From the NCBI GenBank assembly GCA_021199335.1, contig JAJQIG010000018.1, positions 32,210-96,209 on the forward strand: a stretch of DNA of 64,000 bases, given 5' to 3'. This document shows, piece by piece, positions 58,169 through 64,000 of the stretch. The position numbers were made by a program, and so were the translations under genes. Position 1 is the stretch's first letter; each line of letters opens with the position of its first letter. Below the pieces are notes generated by a model. That model ran no database searches. It was given only the letters and a program-made list of their open reading frames with translations, and was not told where the DNA came from. Source of the stretch: Oscillospiraceae bacterium (GTDB lineage: Bacteria > Bacillota > Clostridia > Oscillospirales > Ruminococcaceae).

Positions 58169-58558
58169 ATGGCATACACAGACACGGCGATAGAAAAATT
58201 GGAAAAGGAATCAGCGCAAGTTAAAGGCAACAGAATGGCAATGGCAATGCTTGACGATGTGCGCAGGGTGCTTAAGGATTTTTGCAGACAGGACGAAGAA
58301 TTTGCGCAGGCAATATGCCGGTCGGATAAGACCCTTAGCGACTGCATGAGCTACGTTGCCGACGGCGTGGTGCGCAACAGCATATCGGACATCACGGCAT
58401 ACAAGCGCGCGGTTGAGTTTTACTTCCCCGGCGCGGATATAAGTTTTTCTATGACCATTGATTTAATCGGCAATGCGGGCGGCGCAGCTCCGTCAGCTTC
58501 TGCGGAAGCTCCCAAAAAATCGGCTATGTCAATGTCGTTTGACGAGCTGTTTGACTGA
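58169..58558 (+). CDS. PcfK-like protein
   Basis: 129 residues. VLKDFCRQDEEFAQAI, LSDCMSYVADGVVRNSISDITAYKRAVEFYFPGADISFSMTIDL match the PcfK family known from the conjugative plasmid pCF10 and from many Firmicutes mobile elements and phages. AAGGAGAGG precedes the ATG. Always paired with PcfJ, which follows. Confidence 0.9.
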   Translation: MAYTDTAIEKLEKESAQVKGNRMAMAMLDDVRRVLKDFCRQDEEFAQAICRSDKTLSDCMSYVADGVVRNSISDITAYKRAVEFYFPGADISFSMTIDLIGNAGGAAPSASAEAPKKSAMSMSFDELFD

Positions 58559-58571
58559 GGGGGGAATTTCG

Positions 58572-60221
58572 GTGGACGGAATAACGGATATTTTCCCCAA
58601 CGCTCCCGAGCTTACAAATGATATGATTGCAGAGATTGACAAGGCTTGCGGGATTAAGTACATATTTTACCGCAATCGGAAAAATTATTATGATTGCTAC
58701 TGCACCCATTGCCGCAAAAATTACAGCGCAAATATAACCGACTTTAAGGACGCATACCCGACACACAATGGGGACGTTGTCTGCCCGTTGTGCGGAGTTA
58801 CCGCCGTTGCTAAGTCAGCAGGGATAAGCCGCCGAAAAATCGGAGATACACGGCTTATAATCAAGTGGGTTGTATCGGAGGACGGCGGCAGCGTGTGGGC
58901 ATTTTGCGGCGCGCTTATTAACTCCTACGACATCGATGTTGCGCTTGAGGATATGGAGCTTAGGCAATACGGTCGGGCGAGCTGGTATACCGATTACGTT
59001 GTCGAGCTTGTTAAGGGCGAGAACGTAAAAATCGCGGAATATTTGGATGGGTCGCACGCAAGGTTAAGCCCCAAAATATACGAGCCGTATGTATATCTTA
59101 ACAAAACAAACGGCTGTTATCCGCGAGTGAAATCATATTATGAAACGGCTCTTGAAAGCGACAAAGAAGCATTGAGCAGGTCGTGGCTAAAATACATTCT
59201 GCCGCCGACATTGAGAATTAACGGCAGCGGGGAGAACGGGTATTACGGCGTTAAGACGATTGTATATCTTGATTTTGCAATCAGACACCCTGCCGTTGAA
59301 ATGATTGCAAAATGCGGCGGCGGAAAAATCATTGAGGAGATAGTCGACTACAATAGCAGCTATAAAAGTGTGCTTAACGTTGACGGCAAAAACCCGTCCG
59401 AGATTTTCCGCTGCGACCCCAACACGGCGGCGGCTTTACGGAAAATGATGGCGGCGGGAACGCTTACCCTTGTAATGCTCTATGCAAGGCGCAGACTTGA
59501 GCGGATATATCACAAGCCAATGCTTGACGGCGTGGAGCTGCTGACACAGCACGGTGACCTATACGGGTATAAGGATAATCTCCAGCCGATACTCAAGGAC
59601 ACGGGGCTGACGGTTGCGCAATACTATAATTATATCGACAAGCAAGCGGCTGACCCGTGCGGCGGCGGTAAGGCGTGGGAGGTTAAGCGTGATTACGGCG
59701 ATTACATAGCGCAGTGCAGGCAGCTTGGTTACGACCTTAAGGACGGAGCAATATCCCGTCCCCGAAATCTGCATAATGCGCATATGCGCGCAACGCTAAT
59801 CATCAACGCGCAAGCCGAGGAAGCAAAACGAGAACAGATTGAGGAGGAGCGCAAGGCAATGCGCAAGCTCACGCAGAAAAATAAGCGTATGTATGAGTAT
59901 CACGCTGACGGCTGGGTGATTGTTGTACCCACTTGCACGCAGGACATTGTGGACGAGGGCAAGGCAATGCGGCATTGTGTCGGCGGTTACGCCAAGCGGC
60001 ACATGGACGGGAAATTAACTATCCTATTTTTGCGCCGTGAAAATGAACCCGACTTGCCGTTATATACAATAGAAATGCATGGCACTGAGATGATACAAAT
60101 CCGAGGTCATTCCAACGGCAAGCCCACTTCGGCGGCTATGGAATTTGTAAAAAAATGGCTTGAATGGGTTGCGCTCCCCGCAAAGGCAAAGCACCCGAAA
60201 AAGGCTGAGAAATCAGCATAA
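58572..60221 (+). CDS. PcfJ-like protein
   Basis: 549 residues. N-terminal zinc-binding region with CTHC and CPLC (about 40-80), long central region, and the C-terminal PcfJ block TQDIVDEGKAMRHCVGGYAKRHMDGKLTILFLRRENEPDLPLYTIEM with the characteristic HCVG. Function unknown in phages. GTG start at 58572 with GAGGGGGG upstream; frame is open further 5' inside pcfK. Confidence 0.88.
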   Translation: MDGITDIFPNAPELTNDMIAEIDKACGIKYIFYRNRKNYYDCYCTHCRKNYSANITDFKDAYPTHNGDVVCPLCGVTAVAKSAGISRRKIGDTRLIIKWVVSEDGGSVWAFCGALINSYDIDVALEDMELRQYGRASWYTDYVVELVKGENVKIAEYLDGSHARLSPKIYEPYVYLNKTNGCYPRVKSYYETALESDKEALSRSWLKYILPPTLRINGSGENGYYGVKTIVYLDFAIRHPAVEMIAKCGGGKIIEEIVDYNSSYKSVLNVDGKNPSEIFRCDPNTAAALRKMMAAGTLTLVMLYARRRLERIYHKPMLDGVELLTQHGDLYGYKDNLQPILKDTGLTVAQYYNYIDKQAADPCGGGKAWEVKRDYGDYIAQCRQLGYDLKDGAISRPRNLHNAHMRATLIINAQAEEAKREQIEEERKAMRKLTQKNKRMYEYHADGWVIVVPTCTQDIVDEGKAMRHCVGGYAKRHMDGKLTILFLRRENEPDLPLYTIEMHGTEMIQIRGHSNGKPTSAAMEFVKKWLEWVALPAKAKHPKKAEKSA

Positions 60222-60240
60222 CATTTGGAGGTAAAAAATT

Positions 60241-61134
60241 ATGAATGAAAATGAAATTGTAACAACGGCGTTAGACCAGCACGAGCAGGAAATATTGATA
60301 CAATGCCGCATACAGGCGCAGAGCTTTAAAGAGGTCGGACGCTTGCTTAAGATAATTGACGACGGCGAGGAGTACAAGCTCAAGGGCTTTGCGACCTTCA
60401 AGGCGTACATGGACAGCGCATACAACACCGTTTTCCCCTTTGGCTACTCGCAGGCTTGCAAGTATATAAGGGTATACGAGCATTACGGCGCAAGGCTTGA
60501 GCAATTCTCGGGCATGCCGCTTGAGATACTTGATATGTTTAAGGACGATAACATTGAGGATTTTGAGAAAATTGCAAAGGAAAACGACCTTGAACACAAG
60601 TCCGTTGCGGAAGCCAAAAAGCTCAAGGCACGGCTTGACAAAGCTGAGGAACAGCTCACGATGCTTAACGATGATTTGACGGCGGCGGAAAACAACATAA
60701 CCGCCATTGAGCAGGACAAGCGCGCGGCGGAGCAGCAGGTTAAGGAGCTGACCGCCGCCGTCGAAAAGCTCACGGAGAAAAAGGACGTTGAAATCAACGC
60801 GCTTAACGACAGAATCAAGGAGCTTACCACAGAAGCGGAAAATATCAAGGCAGGATATGAAGCGAAGCTCGCCCTCGCAAAGACGGAAAGCACCGCCGCC
60901 GATGAGCGGCTTAAGGCAATGCAGTCGCAGCTTGACAAGGCTACATCTAAGGCGGATGAGCAGGTTATAAAAATCAAATTTTATTTTGAGGAAATGCAGT
61001 CGTCTGCAAAGAGCTTTGCCGCCGCGCTTAGCGACATCAGCGACAGCGAGAGAAAAGCGAAATATCAAGGCGCGGCGGTTAAGTTTCTGAACGCCGTAGC
61101 GGAGGAAATTGGAAATGTACAAAAAGACGATTGA
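60241..61134 (+). CDS. Coiled-coil phage protein (DUF3102-like N-terminus)
   Basis: 297 residues. N-terminal 100 residues resemble DNA-binding proteins that sense growth of a clump of helices (SFKEVGRLLKIIDDGEEYKLKGFATFKAYMDSAYN ... SQACKYIRVYEHYG); residues 125-265 form a long coiled coil (TAAENNITAIEQDKRAAEQQVKELTAAVEKLTEKKDV). GGAGG precedes the ATG. Role unknown, possibly structural or in replication. Confidence 0.7.
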   Translation: MNENEIVTTALDQHEQEILIQCRIQAQSFKEVGRLLKIIDDGEEYKLKGFATFKAYMDSAYNTVFPFGYSQACKYIRVYEHYGARLEQFSGMPLEILDMFKDDNIEDFEKIAKENDLEHKSVAEAKKLKARLDKAEEQLTMLNDDLTAAENNITAIEQDKRAAEQQVKELTAAVEKLTEKKDVEINALNDRIKELTTEAENIKAGYEAKLALAKTESTAADERLKAMQSQLDKATSKADEQVIKIKFYFEEMQSSAKSFAAALSDISDSERKAKYQGAAVKFLNAVAEEIGNVQKDD

Positions 61135-61876
61135 CGATTATATCAAGGAGGGCGATATATATAAAAAATCGCCCCAATACAAACGCAAGCGAGAAAAAGC
61201 AATCTCCTACTGTAGGGAAGCTCTTGAAAAGTCGCAAAAGGCGTATGCTGCAATATCAGGCGGCAAAGACAGCGTTGCAATGGCGTATATTGTTAACGAG
61301 GCGGCTCAAGAGGTGGGCAAGGATTTCCGCCTATGGCTGCATTGCTCCGACGCTTCTTTTCCGGAAACGCTTGAAACGTGTCAAAGGGTTGCGGAGGAGC
61401 TTAACCGCCCGTTAGACGTTTACAAGTCGGAGGTATCGGCTTTTGACATAGTCGGGCAAGGCAGCAAGCAAAAATTTGGCAAGCGGGGCGTATTTTTCGA
61501 CAGCGTGAAAGAATACGCTAAGGATTTCGACACGGTTTTTACGGGCGTGAGGGCGTATGAATCGGCAAGACGTATGCGAGCCGCCAAAGCGCACGGCGCA
61601 TATTTCCACAGTCAATCAATGGGCAATGTGTGGGTGTGCAATCCGCTCCAATGGTTTGAGCTTGGGGACGTATTTGCGACATTGAGATATTACAACGCGC
61701 CAATACATCCCATATACTACAAGGCACCCATAACACGGGACGAATTTATACGACTGGGCTACATTACACAAGCGGACTTATACGATGCGGGAGCCGCTTA
61801 TTTTATCAAGCTCAATTATCCCGATATATACGCCAAACTGGCGGAGGCTTTTCCCGAAGTCGGGCGGTTTGTCTAA
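61115..61876 (+). CDS. PAPS-reductase-like PP-loop protein
   Basis: 253 residues of the phosphoadenosine-phosphosulfate reductase/DndC-like superfamily. The PP-loop SGGKDSVAMAY is at about residues 50-60; later FTGVRAYESARRMRAAKAHGAY and a nucleotide-site Trp/Asn segment. Phage members accompany DNA modification or sulfur chemistry in the Dnd system, but no other dnd gene is visible here. Overlaps the coiled-coil gene end; GGAGG 9 nt before ATG 61115. Confidence 0.8.
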   Translation: MYKKTIDDYIKEGDIYKKSPQYKRKREKAISYCREALEKSQKAYAAISGGKDSVAMAYIVNEAAQEVGKDFRLWLHCSDASFPETLETCQRVAEELNRPLDVYKSEVSAFDIVGQGSKQKFGKRGVFFDSVKEYAKDFDTVFTGVRAYESARRMRAAKAHGAYFHSQSMGNVWVCNPLQWFELGDVFATLRYYNAPIHPIYYKAPITRDEFIRLGYITQADLYDAGAAYFIKLNYPDIYAKLAEAFPEVGRFV

Positions 61877-61880
61877 GCCT

Positions 61881-61941
61881 ATACTATATATATAGTATTT
61901 CCAAAAAATATCAAGGCTGCTGCCTTTTGCGCAGCCTTGAT
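61881..61941 (+). other. AT-rich perfect palindrome plus GC hairpin, possible replication origin
   Basis: ATACTATATATATAGTAT (61881-61898) is an 18-bp perfect palindrome; 12 bp later ATCAAGGCTGC/GCAGCCTTGAT (61910-61920, 61931-61941) forms an 11-bp stem. Both lie directly upstream of the HUH Rep-like gene. An initiator nicking site is possible but not shown; the second hairpin alone could be a terminator lacking a T tail. Confidence 0.4.
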
Positions 61942-61984
61942 TAAGGATTAACTTTTGACCCACACCACAGCGAGGGAAAGGTAA

Positions 61985-62731
61985 ATGTCGTACATCAAGA
62001 AAACAATAACGTGCTGCGGAGAGATAGAGATTATAAAATTTTACGGCGGTATGTTGGGGAATCATTCCAAAAGGGGAAATGCGAAGAAAGCCGCTGAAAG
62101 CGTTTTGAAAAAAGTGGAAAAGCATAATTTTAAAATGGCGGCGAAAAAATTATATAATCTCCTGCGCGCTAATTTTGATGCGGGCGACTGGCACTTAGCG
62201 CTGACATATCGTCCCGACATCGATGTCACTCCCGACGGAGCGGAAAAGGAAATGCATAATTTTTTGAAGCGGCTTAGATACCGTTGCAAGAAAGACGGCA
62301 TAACGCTCAAGTACATCTGGAACACGGACGTAAGCGCAAAAGGGAAAATACATCACCACATCATTTTGCCGAAGGCGATTAGCTTGCAGACGTTGGACGG
62401 GCTATGGCGGTTGGGGCGTGTGCATGATAACAGCCGCTTATATCCCGACAAGGATTTTTACGGGCTTGCTTGTTATCTCATCGATCCGAGCCACAAGGGC
62501 GAGCTTCCCGACACGCACGTCAAAAACAAAAAGCGTTACAAGTGCAGTAATAATCTTATACGACCCGTGGTCGATTATGAGATTATACACGCCGCAAGGT
62601 GGTCTGCCGCACCGCGCGCGCCCAAAGGCTACCGCATTAAGCCCGACAGCCTTTACAACTCGATTGATGATTTCACGGGCTACCCGTATCAGTCGTATGT
62701 TTTAATACCCGATTTGGTTAGGAGGATTTAG
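61985..62731 (+). CDS. HUH-type replication/relaxase-like protein
   Basis: 248 residues. DWHLALTYRPDIDVTPDGAEKEMHNFLKRL (motif I region), then KGKIHHHIILPKA, whose His-hydrophobic-His core fits the HUH metal-binding site, and FYGLACYLI, where one of the Tyr residues could be the nicking nucleophile. Similar proteins occur in Firmicutes phages and plasmids as rolling-circle replication-associated proteins. Catalytic assignment is an inference. AAGG precedes the ATG. Confidence 0.7.
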   Translation: MSYIKKTITCCGEIEIIKFYGGMLGNHSKRGNAKKAAESVLKKVEKHNFKMAAKKLYNLLRANFDAGDWHLALTYRPDIDVTPDGAEKEMHNFLKRLRYRCKKDGITLKYIWNTDVSAKGKIHHHIILPKAISLQTLDGLWRLGRVHDNSRLYPDKDFYGLACYLIDPSHKGELPDTHVKNKKRYKCSNNLIRPVVDYEIIHAARWSAAPRAPKGYRIKPDSLYNSIDDFTGYPYQSYVLIPDLVRRI

Positions 62732-62733
62732 AT

Positions 62734-63147
62734 GTGACGGCAAAGGAGTATCTGCAGCAAGCGTACATAATCGACAAGCGGCTGGAAGAAAATAAGCTGA
62801 GGCTTGCTAATATGCGTTCATCGGCGTACAGCAGGAGCGCGCCGTGTGGATTTGACGGGAGCCGTCAGCATAAGCACGGCGGCTTTGACGGGGCTATTAT
62901 TAGGCTTGTTGATTTTGAGAAAAAAATTGAGGAAGAAACCGTGCGCCTTATGGACACAAAGCGAGAGATTGACGGTGTTATACAGCAGGTTGCAAGCCCG
63001 CGTTTGCGGGAGGTGCTTATCCGCCGTTATCTGGGCTTTGAGCGGTGGCGCGATATTGCGGCGGCTATGGGATATGACGAGCGGCATATAATGCGGCTTA
63101 ACGCGGCGGGGCTTGCGGAAGTTGAAAAAATAATCGGCAAAAAATAA
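62734..63147 (+). CDS. ArpU/RinA-like late transcription regulator
   Basis: 137 residues, helical, with a C-terminal HTH (LREVLIRRYLGFERWRDIAAAMGYDERHIMRLNAAGLAEVEKI) like sigma region 4/ArpU-family phage regulators; N-terminal part is a coiled coil with QxDDxxE-like charges. GTG start at 62734, two bases after the previous stop, with AGGAGG upstream. It precedes a candidate late promoter, consistent with control of packaging genes. Confidence 0.8.
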   Translation: MTAKEYLQQAYIIDKRLEENKLRLANMRSSAYSRSAPCGFDGSRQHKHGGFDGAIIRLVDFEKKIEEETVRLMDTKREIDGVIQQVASPRLREVLIRRYLGFERWRDIAAAMGYDERHIMRLNAAGLAEVEKIIGKK

Positions 63148-63148
63148 A

Positions 63149-63184
63149 AATGTCATTGAATGTCAGTTTTTTATGTGGTATAAT
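63149..63184 (+). promoter_or_regulatory. Candidate late promoter with tandem AATGTCA repeats
   Basis: AATGTCA at 63149-63155 and again at 63159-63165 (10-bp period, one helical turn) overlap TTGAAT (63156-63161), followed after 17 bp by TATAAT (63179-63184). Repeats over a -35 box are where an activator such as the ArpU-like protein just upstream would bind. Confidence 0.6.
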
Positions 63185-63212
63185 GTAAAATGTAAAAAAA
63201 TACTACACAGAA

Positions 63213-63250
63213 AGCTGCTTTCCCCTACTCCGCAGGGGCGGCGGCTTTTT
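63213..63250 (+). terminator. Hairpin with T tail between late promoter and HNH gene, possible attenuator
   Basis: Inner stem CCCCT/AGGGG and outer AAAGC-type pairing with GGCTTT, followed by TTTTTGC. It lies in the leader of the HNH/terminase transcript, so read-through would need antitermination or it is only partial. Confidence 0.55.
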
Positions 63251-63281
63251 GCTTTCAAAAAGGGCTTATTTTTGCGAAAAG

Positions 63282-63641
63282 GTGATTATATTTTACACGA
63301 CAGAGCAGATAAAAAAGCTGATATATCAGCATAGACTTGATAAATTTTACAACGACAGATTTTGGCGGCACTTGTCTGCGGAAATAAAAGCGGAACAGCG
63401 TGAGTGCCAGCGGTGCAAGCGGTATGGGCGTGTCGGTAAGGCAGATGTGGTACACCACGTCAAGCACCTTAAGCAAGCACCCGAGCTTGCATACAGCAGA
63501 TACTACACCGACAAGGACGGTGTGAGAACCAGACAGCTTGAGGTGCTATGCTATCAATGTCACAACGACGTGCACCCCGAGAAGCGGGGGCAATACAAGA
63601 GAGCCAAGCACCCAAAATTCACAACGGAAGAAAAATGGTGA
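63282..63641 (+). CDS. HNH endonuclease (terminase-associated)
   Basis: 119 residues. CQRC, the catalytic VVHHVKHL and CYQCHNDVHP form the HNH zinc/active-site pattern. HNH proteins directly upstream of phage terminase genes take part in cos cleavage and packaging. The start is uncertain: GTG 63282 is used here; the frame is open from 63249. Confidence 0.85.
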   Translation: MIIFYTTEQIKKLIYQHRLDKFYNDRFWRHLSAEIKAEQRECQRCKRYGRVGKADVVHHVKHLKQAPELAYSRYYTDKDGVRTRQLEVLCYQCHNDVHPEKRGQYKRAKHPKFTTEEKW

Positions 63642-63787
63642 TACCCCCGGTCAAAAAAATCAGCTTTTAAGGGGGAGTGTACACCGCACAAGGGATACCA
63701 GACAAAAGAGATTTCCTTGCGCGCACGCGTGCGTACGTGTGCGGGCGGGCGCGCGCGTGAGAATTTTTTTAGGGGGAGGATGCAATT
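63642..63787. other. HNH-terminase gap with alternating purine/pyrimidine GC tract
   Basis: About 145 bp without a gene. Positions near 63708-63762 are a GC-rich alternating pur-pyr run (CGCGCACGCGTGCGTACGTG-type), followed by T7 and GGGGGAGG. This is the usual place of a cos or pac site in HNH-terminase phages. Confidence 0.45.
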
Positions 63788-64000
63788 ATGGCGAAGGCAA
63801 CAGTGGCGGCGGTAAGGCGGGAGCTGTTGGAGCAGCTGGAAGCGAGGGGGGCGAAGACGCCGTACTTCGCGAATTTGATTGAGCAGTATTGTGATTTTAT
63901 GGAAATTGCTAGGCAGCTTAGGGGGGACATAAAAAAGCGGGGGGTCACTTATGAGGACAATTCCTCCGTGGGGGTTGTTGTGCAGAAAAACAACCCGTCT
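63788..64000 (+). CDS. Phage terminase small subunit, P27 family (N-terminal part, cut by window edge)
   Basis: 71 codons are visible: AAVRRELLEQLEARGAKTPYFANLIEQYCDFMEIARQL matches the helical DNA-binding start of P27-type small terminases, and a VTYEDNSSVGVVVQKNNPS segment is typical of the family's strand region. It recognises the packaging site and recruits the large subunit. GGGGGAGG lies 7 nt before the ATG. The rest and the large terminase lie beyond the window. Confidence 0.88.
   Translation, partial: MAKATVAAVRRELLEQLEARGAKTPYFANLIEQYCDFMEIARQLRGDIKKRGVTYEDNSSVGVVVQKNNPS

Larger units (their letters stand above)
50483..64000. mobile_element. Prophage/integrative element in cotJC, left 13.5 kb (continues beyond window)
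   Basis: Starts at the cotJC junction. Order: large serine recombinase and lysogeny genes on the minus strand, divergent repressor/Cro switch, then an uninterrupted plus-strand set of early, replication, late-control and packaging genes up to the terminase small subunit at the window edge. Gene density, many overlapping small frames and higher GC than the flanking genes support a foreign origin. Head and tail genes and attR are expected outside. Confidence 0.9.

Noticed and set aside
60271..61122. Long open frame on the minus strand (283 codons)
   Set aside because: It is antisense to the coiled-coil gene at 60241-61134, has no ribosome site, and shows low-complexity Leu/Arg/Cys composition typical of a shadow of an acidic coiled coil.
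1..64000. CRISPR arrays, insertion sequences, rRNA operon
   Set aside because: No regularly spaced repeats, no transposase gene and no rRNA sequence were seen in the window.

Overview
The window reads as chromosomal DNA from a low-to-mid GC, spore-forming member of the Clostridia, most plausibly a gut Oscillospiraceae/Ruminococcaceae-type anaerobe. The evidence is indirect: strong AGGAGG-type ribosome sites, the pyrH-frr-uppS-cdsA-dxr-rseP order, a complete de novo queuosine precursor set, FeoAAB iron uptake with a small Cys-rich partner, L-fucose catabolism, a GH74 xyloglucanase-like lipoprotein, D-lactate dehydrogenase and a cotJ spore-coat operon. No rRNA, plasmid replicon or CRISPR array is visible.

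Layout. 1-5.4 kb (minus): translation and envelope-lipid operon (pyrH, frr, uppS, cdsA, dxr, rseP) preceded by an SGNH-like membrane protein. 5.6-10.4 kb (plus): queD-queE-folE-accD-accA, then queC-queF, behind a consensus promoter and a structured leader. 10.4-15.4 kb (minus): ABC ATPase, FtsX-type permease and a PASTA-tethered serine hydrolase. 15.5-20 kb: GH74 lipoprotein divergent from a WYL regulator plus a 1-phosphofructokinase-like kinase. 20-26.5 kb: yqeY, a Cys-motif protein, D-LDH, a PH-domain protein, an FkbM methyltransferase, asnS and an aminotransferase. 26.6-31.1 kb (minus): feoA-feoA-feoB-small Cys protein and a DUF3793-flavodoxin pair; both transcription units carry TTAG-N6-CTAA boxes just downstream of their promoters, which suggests one metal-responsive regulon. 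31-36 kb: SGNH hydrolase, PcrA/UvrD helicase, NSS-family symporter. 36.3-43 kb: fucA, fucO, nitroreductase, fucU, a RhaB-type kinase and fucI, converting L-fucose to DHAP and 1,2-propanediol.

43.1-47.9 kb is a decayed prophage between an acetyltransferase pseudogene and a tRNA-Pro(CGG). It keeps a 5'-truncated minor capsid protein with an extra C-terminal domain, two small downstream genes, a small promoter-driven unit, an ORF6N antirepressor fragment, a scaffold protein and a truncated major capsid protein. A GH25 lysozyme with Ig-like repeats follows on the minus strand.

The most notable feature begins near 50.48 kb. The cotJA-cotJB-cotJC operon is interrupted inside cotJC, at the Mn-catalase ExxH metal-ligand motif, by a prophage-like element whose large serine recombinase lies directly at the junction. 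The element runs off the right edge of the window: recombinase, double-HTH regulator, DEDDh exonuclease-BRCT protein, CI-like S24 repressor, a divergent promoter/operator switch, Cro-like protein, a train of small early genes, PcfK/PcfJ, a coiled-coil protein, a PAPS-reductase-like PP-loop protein, a HUH Rep-like protein, an ArpU-like late regulator, a candidate late promoter with tandem repeats, HNH endonuclease and the terminase small subunit. By analogy with the sigK skin element and SPbeta in spsM, this may be a sporulation-gene intervening element; excision is not shown here, and the frameshift in cotJA is a caution.
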